The notes beneath the pieces were generated by a model that worked only from the letters and a program-made list of their open reading frames with translations, did no database searches and was not told where the DNA came from. 64,000 nucleotides of DNA, taken from positions 2,604,001-2,668,000 of the forward strand of contig NZ_AP028461.1 of NCBI RefSeq assembly GCF_033097365.1, read 5' to 3'. Positions 42,775 to 53,096 of the stretch are shown here, one piece after another (position 1 is the stretch's first letter; each line of letters begins with the position of its first letter). The position numbers were made by a program, and so were the translations under genes. This stretch comes from Actinoplanes sichuanensis. GTDB lineage: Bacteria; Actinomycetota; Actinomycetes; Mycobacteriales; Micromonosporaceae.

Positions 42775-43620
42775 ATGTGGTTTCTCGTCCAGCTCGTCGC
42801 GGTGGTGGCGGTGTCGTTGCTGGCCGGTCAGGCGGTCGCCCTGGTGGACGGCCGGGCCTGGCCGTCGCTGGTGGTGGGGGTCGGTGCCGCGGTGGTCTCG
42901 ACGCTCGTCTACTCCGCGGTGGTGCGCGCGACCGAGAAGCGTCGGGTGGTCGAGACCTCTGGCCGTACCGCCGCCTCGGGGTTGATCCGTGGGTTGATCC
43001 TGGGGGTTGCGGTCTTCTCGCTGGTGATCGGTGTGATCGCGCTCAACGGTGGCTACCGGATCGTCGGGACCACCGCGGATCCGATCAACGCGGTCGGCCT
43101 GGCCGGATTCATGGCCGCCGCCGTGACCAGTGAGGAACTGCTGTACCGGGGTGTGCTGTTCCGGCATCTGGAGCGGGTCACCGGCACCTGGCTCGCGTTC
43201 GCGGTGTCGGCGCTGGTGTTCGGTGGGGTGCACCTGCTGAACCCGAACGCCACCTGGTGGGGCGCCCTGTGCGTGGCGATCGCCGGTGGCGGGATGCTGA
43301 CCTCCGCGTTCATCGCCGCCCGCAATCTGTGGCTGCCGATCGGCCTGCATTTCGGCTGGAACTACGCCCAGTCGGCGATCTTCGGGTCGGAGGTCTCCGG
43401 CAACGGTGTCCGGGAGGGGATCCTGGAGTCGGAGTCCAGCGGTGACGCGCTGATCAGCGGTGGGCTGTTCGGCCCGGAGGCGAGCGTCTTCACCCTGGTC
43501 GCCGGGGTGGTGGTCACGGTGGTGTTCCTGTGGCTCGCCCACCGGCGTGGACGTCTCGTGCCGATCCGTCGCGCGGCCGCCGTCGAAGCCGATGCCCAGC
43601 CGTCTAAACTCGCCGGGTGA
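42775..43620 (+). CDS. CPBP-family intramembrane metalloprotease
   Basis: This 281-residue protein has about eight membrane segments and the Abi/CAAX-protease motifs: EELLYRGVLFRHLE (EExxxR, the glutamates act in catalysis), FGGVHLLNP (FxxxH) and LPIGLHFGWNYAQS (HxxxN/B). Members cleave membrane-bound peptides, often bacteriocin-related or signalling substrates. GGAGGG lies eight bases upstream of ATG. The stop overlaps the GTG of the histidine kinase gene (GTGA), so protease, kinase and regulator are one operon, suggesting a membrane-stress sensing cascade. Confidence 0.85.
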   Translation: MWFLVQLVAVVAVSLLAGQAVALVDGRAWPSLVVGVGAAVVSTLVYSAVVRATEKRRVVETSGRTAASGLIRGLILGVAVFSLVIGVIALNGGYRIVGTTADPINAVGLAGFMAAAVTSEELLYRGVLFRHLERVTGTWLAFAVSALVFGGVHLLNPNATWWGALCVAIAGGGMLTSAFIAARNLWLPIGLHFGWNYAQSAIFGSEVSGNGVREGILESESSGDALISGGLFGPEASVFTLVAGVVVTVVFLWLAHRRGRLVPIRRAAAVEADAQPSKLAG

Positions 43621-44708
43621 TCGCGCGGGTCCGGGATCTTCTCTTCGCCCTGCTGCTGACCGGTCTGGCGCTGGTCCCGGACTGGCACCGGCACGGCACC
43701 CGGCTCGCCGACGCGGTTCCGGCCCGGCCGTTCGACGGCTGGGGTGTGCTGGTCATCGTCGTCGAGTGCCTGCCGCTGGCGCTGCGCCGGGTCCGGCCGA
43801 CGATCTGTCTCGCCCTGGTGTTCGCCGGGTTCGCCGCCGATCAGCTGTCCGGGTACAACACGTTGGGTGGCACCGCGCTGCCGGTCGCTCTGATCAGCGC
43901 GGGCCTGCACTCGGACCGGTACCGGCGGACCATCGTGGTCACCGCGACCGCCGCCTTCCTGGCCCTGGCCGCCGTGCTGGCCCGGATCGGGCGGCTCGGG
44001 CCGGACGTGGTCGCGCTGTTCTACCTGGTCCTCGGTTCGATGTGGGTGGTCGGGGCGACGTTGCGCCGCAGCCGGATCGCCGAACTGGATCACCGGCGGC
44101 AGCTGGAGCAGGCGACCCGGGCCGGTGAGCGCACCCGGATCGCCCGTGAGCTGCACGACGTGGTGACCCATCACGTGACCGCCATGGTGGTCCAGGCCGA
44201 GGCGGCCCGCTATCTGACCGGCGCGCCGGAGCGGCTCGACGGCGCGTTGGCGGCGATCGCGGACACCGGCCGGCAGGCGGTCACCGATCTGCGGCACGTG
44301 CTGGACCTGCTCGATCCCGGTCACGGTGGTGAGCTGCGGGCGCTGGTCGAGCGGACCCGCCGGGCCGGGCAGCCGGTCGAACTGGTCGAGCAGGGCAGTC
44401 CGCCGGACACCCCGGAGGGTGCGGCGGCCACCGTCTACCGGGTGGCTCAGGAGGCGTTGACGAACGCTTTGAAGTACGACCACGGTGCCCGGACCAGCGT
44501 CACGGTCCGGTATCGGGCCGGGGAGATCGACATGCGGATCAGTACGGACGGGTCGGGTGCCGGTACCGAGCGGGCCGGCGGTGGCGGGCGTGGCCTGGCC
44601 GGGCTGCGCGAGCGGGTCGACACGCTCGGCGGCGTTTTCAGTGCCGGCCCGCGCGCGGAGGGCGGGTTCCTGGTCACGGCGCGGATCCCGACCGGGGCGA
44701 CGTCGTGA
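43617..44708 (+). CDS. NarL-family sensor histidine kinase
   Basis: This 363-residue kinase has five or so membrane segments within the first 150 residues and no large outer domain, so it may sense membrane state or another protein such as the CPBP protease. The HisKA_3 DHp reads ERTRIARELHDVVTHHVTAMVVQAEAARY with acceptor His180. HATPase shows EALTNALKYDHGA and GGGRGLAGLRERVDTLGG. The gene overlaps both neighbours by four bases. Confidence 0.9.
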   Translation: MIARVRDLLFALLLTGLALVPDWHRHGTRLADAVPARPFDGWGVLVIVVECLPLALRRVRPTICLALVFAGFAADQLSGYNTLGGTALPVALISAGLHSDRYRRTIVVTATAAFLALAAVLARIGRLGPDVVALFYLVLGSMWVVGATLRRSRIAELDHRRQLEQATRAGERTRIARELHDVVTHHVTAMVVQAEAARYLTGAPERLDGALAAIADTGRQAVTDLRHVLDLLDPGHGGELRALVERTRRAGQPVELVEQGSPPDTPEGAAATVYRVAQEALTNALKYDHGARTSVTVRYRAGEIDMRISTDGSGAGTERAGGGGRGLAGLRERVDTLGGVFSAGPRAEGGFLVTARIPTGATS

Positions 44709-45355
44709 TCCGGGTGCTGGTCTGTGACGACCAGCCGCTGATCCGGACCGGGTTCGCCACCATCATCGACGCCCAGGCGGACATGACGGTGGCCGGGGAG
44801 TGCGGTGACGGCCACCGCGCGGTCGACCTGGCGCGTGAGCTGGCACCGGACGTGGTGGTGATGGACGTGCGGATGCCCGGCCTGGACGGCATCGAGGCGA
44901 CCGCCCGGCTGGCCGGAGCCGGAGTGCGGCATCCGGTCAAGGTGCTGGTCGTGACGACGTTCAACCTCGACGAGTACGTCTACGAGTCGCTGCGGGCGGG
45001 GGCCAGCGGGTTCCTGCTCAAGGACGCCCCGCCGGCGCACCTCCTACACGGCATCCGCACGGTGGCGGCCGGGTCGGCGCTGCTGGCGCCGGAGGTGACC
45101 CGGCAGTTGGTCGGCCGGTACGCGTCCCGGATCCTACCGGCCCCGCCCGGCGCGGGTGGCACGCCGTTGAGCGGGCGGGAGCTGGAGGTGCTGCGGCTGA
45201 TCGCGAACGGCCTGTCCAACACCGAGATCGCGGCGACGCTGGTGATCAGCCACGAGACGGTCAAGACGTACGTCTCGCGGATCCTGACCAAACTCGATCT
45301 GCGGGATCGGGTGCAGGCGGTGGTCTACGCCTACCGCAACGGGCTGGTGAGCTGA
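44705..45355 (+). CDS. NarL/LuxR-family response regulator
   Basis: This 216-residue partner of the preceding kinase has a receiver with CDDQPLIRTG, acceptor Asp54 in VVVMDVRMPGLDG, TTFNLDEYVYESLRAGASGFLLKDAPP, and a LuxR-type domain LSGRELEVLRLIANGLSNTEIAATLVISHETVKTYVSRILTKL. GTG 44705 lies within the kinase stop. It has the usual length for the group. Its targets are unknown. Confidence 0.9.
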   Translation: MIRVLVCDDQPLIRTGFATIIDAQADMTVAGECGDGHRAVDLARELAPDVVVMDVRMPGLDGIEATARLAGAGVRHPVKVLVVTTFNLDEYVYESLRAGASGFLLKDAPPAHLLHGIRTVAAGSALLAPEVTRQLVGRYASRILPAPPGAGGTPLSGRELEVLRLIANGLSNTEIAATLVISHETVKTYVSRILTKLDLRDRVQAVVYAYRNGLVS

Positions 45356-45388
45356 CCGGGCGGCCGGAGCCGCCCGGCGTCACCCGTG

Positions 45389-46501
45389 TCAGTCGGTGAT
45401 CCAGATGCCGTAGTCGCGGGTCGCGGTGCCGAAGTCCTGGAAGCCCAGGATCGTGTTGTTGCCGACGTAGGTGTAGTTGTTGATGCCCTTGGCGATGACG
45501 TTGCCGCTGGCCGACGGCCCGTAGACCGGGCCGCCGCTGTCGCCGCCGCGGACCGCCGGGCGGCCGTCGACCTGGCGGGCCTCGACGGCGTCGCCCGAGT
45601 CGGTGTTGAACTTCTCCACCCGCAGGCCGCAGACCGGGCCGCCGGTGTCGCGGGCTGAGGAGCCGCCGGACTGGCAGAGGTACTCGCCGGGGAACACCCA
45701 GTCCCAGCCCTCGACGGTGGTGACCACGTTGCTGTCCAGGCCACCGACGTACATCAGGTTGTCGGACCCGCTCGGGGTGTGGATCAGCGCGATGTCGTGA
45801 TCGTCGCGGTCGCCGGTGAACGTGCCGATGAACTCGCCGACGCCGTCGCGGATCGTGTTGCCGTTGCTGCCGCAGTGGCCGGCGGTCAGGATGAACTCGG
45901 CGTCGGCGTTGCGGACCGGGAAGCCGGTGGTACAGCGGGAGTTGCCGTTGATCTGGTCGGCGCCGCTCTTCCACTGCGGCCAGTCGTCGCGGCGGCTGGT
46001 CAGAACCTTCGCGCCCTGGTCGATCACCTCGACCGGCACCCCGACCGATGCGATCTGCGTCGCGGCGAGGCCGGTGGTGCCGGCCATGTCGACGACCACC
46101 CGGCTGCCGTCCACGGCGTACTTGATCCGTGTGGTCGCGGCGGTGCGCAGCTTGGCGCCGGCCGTGCGTAGCTCGTGCAGGGAGTGGGTGGCGCCGCTGA
46201 TCTGGACGGGCGCGGTCCGTCGGGCGGTCGACACCGCCCGGCGGACCGGGGTCGGTACGGCGCCCTTCCACCAGAGGACGACCCGGTCGTCCTGGATCTC
46301 CAGGCCGGCGTAGCCGGTGTTCGCGGCCGGATCGACGGTGTGGCGGATCGTGCTCGCGGCCTGGACCAGCGGGATCTGCCGGCGGGCCTCGGCCGGGAAC
46401 TCGAACCTCTGGGGTGCCGCGGTGGCGGGGGTGGGAGTAGCGGTGATGATCAACGCGACGGCGATGCCGAGGGCGGCACCCAGACGCCTGTTGTCGTTCA
46501 T
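45389..46501 (-). CDS. Secreted streptogrisin/alpha-lytic-type serine protease (S1)
   Basis: This 370-residue chymotrypsin-like protease is made as a preproprotein. A signal peptide covers residues 1-28, and a pro-region runs to about residue 180. The triad is visible: His in FILTAGHCGSNG, Asp in DHDIALIHT and Ser in RGGDSGGPVYG. Cysteine pairs around CTTGFP/GHC and CQSGG/VCGL match the S1E disulfide pattern. Such enzymes degrade extracellular protein. The start ATG 46501 is followed by NDNRRLG. It converges with the response regulator gene (33 bp between stops). Confidence 0.88.
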   Translation of the reverse strand: MNDNRRLGAALGIAVALIITATPTPATAAPQRFEFPAEARRQIPLVQAASTIRHTVDPAANTGYAGLEIQDDRVVLWWKGAVPTPVRRAVSTARRTAPVQISGATHSLHELRTAGAKLRTAATTRIKYAVDGSRVVVDMAGTTGLAATQIASVGVPVEVIDQGAKVLTSRRDDWPQWKSGADQINGNSRCTTGFPVRNADAEFILTAGHCGSNGNTIRDGVGEFIGTFTGDRDDHDIALIHTPSGSDNLMYVGGLDSNVVTTVEGWDWVFPGEYLCQSGGSSARDTGGPVCGLRVEKFNTDSGDAVEARQVDGRPAVRGGDSGGPVYGPSASGNVIAKGINNYTYVGNNTILGFQDFGTATRDYGIWITD

Positions 46502-46573
46502 ACAGAAAGCCTCTCCACGCGGGGACGGGTGATCTGTAGATCGACGACAGTCTATAAGTAAAGTTTCCTGAAA

Positions 46574-46906
46574 TCATGCTCGCATCGCGGCGGCGGTCTT
46601 CCGGGCGTCGTAGTCCGGGCCCACACCTTCGGCGAGGACCACGTCACCGGTGATGTGGTCGGTGCGCAACGGCAGGATCTCCCGGTACGCCGGCGACGCG
46701 TACCAGTCGTGGGCGGCGTCCATGTCCGGGAACGACACCACGACCAGGGCGCCGGGCCATTCGCCCTCCACCACCTCGACGGCCGAGCCGTGCACGAGGA
46801 AGCGTCCCCCGTACGGCTGCATGGTCTTCTGGATCTTCTCGATGTAGGTCAGCACGTCGTCGTGATTCGACAGGGTCCGCAGATGGGCAACGGCGTAAGC
46901 GGTCAT
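46574..46906 (-). CDS. DUF1330-type small protein
   Basis: This 110-residue protein has a dimeric alpha/beta-barrel pattern: MTAYAVAHLRTLSNHDDVLTYIEKIQKTMQPYGGRFLVHGSAVEVVEGEWPGALVVVSFPDMDAAHDWYASPAYREILPLR. This is the DUF1330 signature. Members have no firm reaction. It diverges from the rifampicin monooxygenase gene, and the shared 68-bp gap contains one palindromic operator, so both may respond to the same repressor. Confidence 0.85.
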   Translation of the reverse strand: MTAYAVAHLRTLSNHDDVLTYIEKIQKTMQPYGGRFLVHGSAVEVVEGEWPGALVVVSFPDMDAAHDWYASPAYREILPLRTDHITGDVVLAEGVGPDYDARKTAAAMRA

Positions 46907-46914
46907 GGGACTGA

Positions 46915-48947
<2,033 letters not shown>

Positions 48948-48973
48948 GGCGTGGTGCCGCCGCGAGCCGCCGG

Positions 48974-49444
48974 TCAGGCCCCGGTGATCTCGGCGTGGAC
49001 GCTGTCCCGGGTGACCGGCTCACCGCAGTGGCGGCAGACCAGGTCGATCTCGACCTTCTGACCGCAGGTGTGTCGCCGGGTGAGGACGGGATTGTCGTTC
49101 GCCCACTTGTCGCCCCACTGGGACAGGGTGAGCAGAACCGGGAACAGCTCGCGGCCGGCCTCGGTGAGGTGGTACTCGTGGCGCGGCGGATGCTCGCTGT
49201 ACTGCCGGCGCTCGACGACTCCCGCCGCCTCCAGCTTGCGCAGGCGGTCGGCGAGCAGGTCGCGGGACGCGCCGGTGTATCCGGCGATGCGCGCGAAGCG
49301 GTGCACTCCGTAGCCGATCTCGCGTAGCGCCAGCAGCGTCCACCGCTCGCCGAGAACGTCGAGCGCGGCGGCGATCGAGCAGGGGCGGACCCCCAGCGGC
49401 AGATCGGACATGCGGACGCCGGTCCGTGATTCGGGCAGGGACAT
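48974..49444 (-). CDS. HxlR-family transcriptional regulator with cysteine-rich tail
   Basis: This 156-residue winged-helix regulator contains the HxlR core CSIAAALDVLGERWTLLALREIGYGVHRFARIAGYTGASRDLLADRLRKLEAAGVVERRQY and HEYHLTEAGRELFPVLLTLSQWGDKWA. The conserved first cysteine (Cys22) is a candidate redox or electrophile sensor. The C-terminus adds HTCGQKVEIDLVCRHCGEPV, which could bind zinc. It diverges from an alpha/beta hydrolase gene across two matched operator dyads and probably represses that gene and itself. The start is ATG 49444 or ATG 49411. Confidence 0.85.
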   Translation of the reverse strand: MSLPESRTGVRMSDLPLGVRPCSIAAALDVLGERWTLLALREIGYGVHRFARIAGYTGASRDLLADRLRKLEAAGVVERRQYSEHPPRHEYHLTEAGRELFPVLLTLSQWGDKWANDNPVLTRRHTCGQKVEIDLVCRHCGEPVTRDSVHAEITGA

Positions 49445-49465
49445 GCTGCGACTCTAACCCTGTGT

Positions 49466-49522
49466 GTTGTCATTTCCAACTCACGCGTCTAGCCTGGCCA
49501 GCAGTCAGTTGGAAAACACAAC
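49466..49522. promoter_or_regulatory. Paired GTTG-N7-CAAC operators in the hxlR/hydrolase region
   Basis: Dyads at 49466-49480 and 49508-49522 have identical GTTG/CAAC arms and 7-bp centres and lie 42 bp apart (four helical turns). Their surroundings form a 20-bp imperfect inverted repeat of each other (17 of 20 positions). Each lies close to one of the divergent start codons. Confidence 0.65.
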
Positions 49523-49554
49523 CCACGGGTTGTGGGGCCTTCGAGGAGACGACC

Positions 49555-50436
49555 ATGCCGACCATCGGCCATACCGAGTCCAGCATCGGCATCCCCGGAA
49601 CCGGCAGTCGCTTCCTCGAACCGAGCGGAACGGGCGATCAGGGAGCGGGCCGGCTGCGCTACCTCACCGGGGGTGGCGGCACACCCCTGGTCCTGCTGCA
49701 CACCGTGCGTACTCAAGCCGAGCACTTCCGCCACCTGATCCCGTTGGTGCTCGACCACTACACCGTGTACGCGCTGGACCTGCCCGGCATGGGGTACTCC
49801 GAGATCGTGCCGGGCGCCTCGTACGAGGAACCCGCCATGCGTGCGGCCGTCACACGGCTGCTCACCCGGCTCGACCTGCAGGATGTCACCCTGCTCGGCG
49901 AGTCGATGGGTGCCACGCTCGCCCTCGGCACCGCCGCCGATCTGCCCGGCCGAGTCCGGCGCGTCGTCGCGGTCAACCCCTACGACTACCGCGGCGGCAT
50001 CGCCAACTCCAGCCTGCTGGCCCGGACGATCGTGACCGGTGTCATCGCGCCCGGTGTGGGTCCGCTACTCGCCCGCCTGGAGCCCAAGCCCGTCATGCGG
50101 ACCATCCTGACCGGTGGCCTCGGCGACCCGGCCGCGCTGCGCGAGGACTACCTCGACGAGCTGCTCAGCGTCGGCCGTCTTCCCGGCTACTCGACGGTCG
50201 CCCGCGCGGTCTACCGCAACCTGCCCAGCCTGGCCGCCGCCCGTGCCCGCTACCCGCACGTGTCCGCCCCGGTCCATCTGATCTACGGCGAGAAGGACTG
50301 GTCCCGGCCGTCGGACCGGCACGCCAACCGGCGGCAGTTGCCCCGAGCCGAGTTCACCCAGGTTCCGCAGGCCGGCCACTTCATCGCCCTGGAACGGCCC
50401 GACGTGCTCGCCGACCTGCTCATTCCGTACGCCTGA
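49555..50436 (+). CDS. Alpha/beta hydrolase controlled by the divergent HxlR regulator
   Basis: This 293-residue soluble hydrolase shows GGTPLVLLHTVRTQAEHFRHLIPLVLDHYTVYALDLPGMGYSE, the nucleophile elbow LLGESMGATLAL (Ser in GESMG), the acidic residue in LIYGEKDWSRPSD and the histidine in QAGHFIALERPD. The oxyanion strand reads LLHTVRT instead of the common HGxxG. The fold fits haloalkane dehalogenase/epoxide hydrolase-like or esterase enzymes, but the substrate is unknown. GAGGAG lies six bases upstream of the ATG. HxlR control suggests a toxic electrophile or ester as inducer. Confidence 0.85.
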   Translation: MPTIGHTESSIGIPGTGSRFLEPSGTGDQGAGRLRYLTGGGGTPLVLLHTVRTQAEHFRHLIPLVLDHYTVYALDLPGMGYSEIVPGASYEEPAMRAAVTRLLTRLDLQDVTLLGESMGATLALGTAADLPGRVRRVVAVNPYDYRGGIANSSLLARTIVTGVIAPGVGPLLARLEPKPVMRTILTGGLGDPAALREDYLDELLSVGRLPGYSTVARAVYRNLPSLAAARARYPHVSAPVHLIYGEKDWSRPSDRHANRRQLPRAEFTQVPQAGHFIALERPDVLADLLIPYA

Positions 50437-50455
50437 CGGACGTCTCGCTCCGGGG

Positions 50456-51091
50456 TCACCCGCGCCGGTCGTCGCCGTCCGGCGGTCTGCCCGCAGTGAG
50501 ATGCTCGACGGCGGCGGTCACGTCGGCCCGGTCCAGAGTGACCGCGGCCTCGGCGAATCCCTCGTGGATAGAGGTCTGCTCGCGGGACCCGACCAGGTCC
50601 AGCAGGGCGGTGACCGGCCGGTTGTCGGCGAGATAGTACGCACTGAACGCCTCGATACCGCGGTCCAGGGCGGCCTCGGCGAGTACCTCGACGAGAGCGG
50701 TGGCCAGTCCGGCACGACGCCATGCCGGAGTCACCGCGACCGCCACCTCGGCGGTGTTCTCCCGGCCCGCTTCGTAGCGCGCGATCGCGATGCCCGCTCC
50801 CGTCGCCGGGTCGATGGCCACCAGGGCGAATCGCCGCCGGTAGTCGACGGTACACAGGTGAGTCAGCAGCTGCGGGGTGATCCGTGGTGGTGAACCGAGG
50901 AACCGGCGGTGCACGGTGTCCGGGTCGGCGGTGCGGATCGCGTGCGCGAGCGGGCCGCGATCGGCTGGGACGATCGGGCGCACGAACACCGTACGGCCGT
51001 CGGGCAGCCGTAGGTCGCGTTCGTAATCCGCCGGATAGCCCGGCGGCGCGGGGGTGGGGTGCCTGGCCGGGGTCGGCGTCACGGGATCCAT
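50456..51091 (-). CDS. GNAT N-acetyltransferase
   Basis: This 211-residue protein opens with a disordered Pro-rich tail, then ERDLRLPDGRTVFVRPIVPADRGPLAHAIRTADPDTVHRRFLGSPPR, typical of the GNAT domains found also in acyltransferase Pat-like proteins of actinobacteria. The acetyl-CoA site is AVAVTPAWRRAGLATALVEVLAEAALDRG. No cyclic-nucleotide or ligase domain is attached. It lies downstream of, and on the same strand as, the OmpR-type two-component genes but 77 bp away. Confidence 0.85.
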   Translation of the reverse strand: MDPVTPTPARHPTPAPPGYPADYERDLRLPDGRTVFVRPIVPADRGPLAHAIRTADPDTVHRRFLGSPPRITPQLLTHLCTVDYRRRFALVAIDPATGAGIAIARYEAGRENTAEVAVAVTPAWRRAGLATALVEVLAEAALDRGIEAFSAYYLADNRPVTALLDLVGSREQTSIHEGFAEAAVTLDRADVTAAVEHLTAGRPPDGDDRRG

Positions 51092-51168
51092 GATCGGCGA
51101 TCGAGGACGGCGGCTGAGATCGGCCGAACGGCCGAGCCGTGACCCGGCGCCGGTGGACGTGTCCGCGA

Positions 51169-52380
51169 TCAGCCGGCGGTGGTGCGTGTCCGCGCGGCGA
51201 GTGGCAACCGGACGGTGAACGTGGCGCCCCGGCCGGGGTGACCGTCGGCGGCGACGGTGCCGCCGTGGCTGGTCACCACTTCGCGAAGGAGCGCCAGACC
51301 CAGACCGAACTGCCGCTCGCCGCCGCCCGGTCCGCGGTGAAACCGGTCGAAGATCAGCTCGGCGTCGGCCGGGTCGAAGCCGTCGCCGGTGTCGGTGACC
51401 ACCAGTTCGGCTGTTCCCGGTGAGGTCTGGACGGTGACGACGATCCGGCCGTGCGGGGTATGGGTGAGCGCGTTGGCCAGCAATTCGCTGACTACCCGGC
51501 GCAGGGCCGACTCCACCCCGACGACGGGTACCGGCTGCGGCGGTGTGGTCAGGGTGACCGAGGTCGTTCCGTTGAGCGCCCGCTCGGTCTCCTCGGTGGT
51601 GAGCCGGGCCAGGTCGACGGGCGCGCCGGGTGGTGGGGCGTCGGCGCCCAGGCGCGCGGAGAGCAGCAGTTCGTCGACGATCTCGCCGAGCCGCCGGGTG
51701 GTGCCGACGAGCCGGTCGAGGTCGTGGCGGTCCGCGCTGTCGTGCCCGGCCCGGCGGGCCAGCAGCTGGGCGCGGGTGTGGACCTGGGCGATCGGGGTGC
51801 GCAGCTCGTGGCTGGCGTCGGCGACGAACCGGCGCTGCCGGCTCAGCGCCTCGGCCAGCGGGGCGACCGCGCGGTGGCCGACCAGCATCGCGGCCAGGAC
51901 CGCGGCGAGCAGGCCGGCCGCCGCGGCCAGCAGGAACGCGGTGAGCAGGTGCCGGCGGTCGGCGATCTGGAAGCGGGCGTCGAAGACGGCCTGGACGATC
52001 GCGTCGCTGCGGGCCTGGGTGCGGATCCAGTACGTGGTGCCGTCCCGGTCGACCTGCCGGTCGCGGGTGACGCCGGTGGCGGCCACCTCGTCGACGTCGT
52101 CGCGCAGCGGCAGCCCGCCGGGGGCGGCGCGGTCGGCGTGGGTCAGCCGGCCGTCCGGGGCGTAGAAGAAGATCCAGCTGCACGCCGGCGGGCCGGTGAC
52201 GATCCCGTTGCGGACCGCCCAGTCGAGCTCCCGCCCGATCTGTTCCTCCTGGCTGTGGCGCATCACCTCGTACGCGATCGCGCCGGCCATCGCGAGCAGC
52301 ACGGCGATCGCGAGCCCGACCAGCAGGCCGATCTGCCACCGGGCGCGCCGGACGGCCCGCAGCTCGACGGTCGGGATCAC
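51169..52380 (-). CDS. Membrane sensor histidine kinase (OmpR-type partner)
   Basis: This 403-residue kinase has membrane segments at about residues 14-34 and 143-168 that enclose an outer domain of about 105 residues with [14 protein letters not shown]. There is no clear HAMP; a short linker leads to HisKA with [23 protein letters not shown] (acceptor His191). HATPase contains [23 protein letters not shown] and [20 protein letters not shown] 52380 overlaps the stop of its regulator (GTGA). Confidence 0.9.
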   Translation of the reverse strand: MIPTVELRAVRRARWQIGLLVGLAIAVLLAMAGAIAYEVMRHSQEEQIGRELDWAVRNGIVTGPPACSWIFFYAPDGRLTHADRAAPGGLPLRDDVDEVAATGVTRDRQVDRDGTTYWIRTQARSDAIVQAVFDARFQIADRRHLLTAFLLAAAAGLLAAVLAAMLVGHRAVAPLAEALSRQRRFVADASHELRTPIAQVHTRAQLLARRAGHDSADRHDLDRLVGTTRRLGEIVDELLLSARLGADAPPPGAPVDLARLTTEETERALNGTTSVTLTTPPQPVPVVGVESALRRVVSELLANALTHTPHGRIVVTVQTSPGTAELVVTDTGDGFDPADAELIFDRFHRGPGGGERQFGLGLALLREVVTSHGGTVAADGHPGRGATFTVRLPLAARTRTTAG

Positions 52381-53033
52381 AGCCGGCCCAGCCGGTATCC
52401 GAGCCCGTGCACGGTGTGCACCACCGTGCGGCCGAGCTTGCGCCGCAGGTAGTAGACGTAGGTGTCGACCAGTGACGCGGCCGCGGCCTCGTCGAAGACC
52501 CGGCTGCGCAGTGACCCGCGTGGGTGCACCGCGCCGGGCCGGGCGGCGAGGACCCGCAGCAGCTCGAACTCGCGGGCCGAGAGCGACACCCGGGTCCCGT
52601 CCGGGAGCACCGCGTCGCGGGCGCCCAGGTCGAGCATCCCGTCGCCGATGCGCAGCACGTCGGTGGCGTCCGAGGTGCGCCGGCACAGCGCCCGGATCCG
52701 GGCGCTCAGCTCGTCCAGGTCGAACGGTTTGGCGAGGTAGTCGTCGGCGCCGGCGTCCAGCCCGGCGATCCGGTCGTCGACGGTCCCGAGTGCGGTCAGC
52801 ATCAGCGCGCGGGCCGCGACGGCCCGCGCGCGCAGCCGGGTGATCAGGTCCAGTCCGTCCAGTGCCGGCAGCCGCCTGTCGATCACCAGCACGTCATAGG
52901 GGCGGGTCAGGCCCAGGTGGAGCCCGCGCTGTCCATCCGGGGCCTGGTCGACGTGGTAGCCCTCGTCGACCAGCGTCTCGGCGACCAGCTCGCGTAGTTC
53001 GGCATCGTCCTCGACGACCAGTAGCCGGCGCAT
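52377..53033 (-). CDS. OmpR/PhoB-family response regulator
   Basis: This 218-residue regulator has a receiver with [11 protein letters not shown], acceptor Asp52 in [42 protein letters not shown], and a winged-helix domain ending [27 protein letters not shown]. It lies directly downstream of the antiporter operon on the same strand (63 bp gap) and has an AT-rich box in front (53079-53089) that also occurs before the flavin monooxygenase operon. It may therefore control that operon. Confidence 0.9.
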   Translation of the reverse strand: MRRLLVVEDDAELRELVAETLVDEGYHVDQAPDGQRGLHLGLTRPYDVLVIDRRLPALDGLDLITRLRARAVAARALMLTALGTVDDRIAGLDAGADDYLAKPFDLDELSARIRALCRRTSDATDVLRIGDGMLDLGARDAVLPDGTRVSLSAREFELLRVLAARPGAVHPRGSLRSRVFDEAAAASLVDTYVYYLRRKLGRTVVHTVHGLGYRLGRL

Positions 53034-53078
53034 GACATCGAAGATCTCATATGTCTGGACGGTGCGGTGGAAAGTGTT

Positions 53079-53089
53079 GATTTTTCAAT
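53079..53089 (-). promoter_or_regulatory. AT-rich box shared with the monooxygenase operon, copy 1
   Basis: GATTTTTCAAT on the plus strand (ATTGAAAAATC on the coding strand), 46-56 bases before the response regulator start, inside a small palindrome TTGATT-GAAA-AATCAA. The same 11-mer is at 58169-58179. Confidence 0.5.
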
Positions 53090-53096
53090 CAAATTC

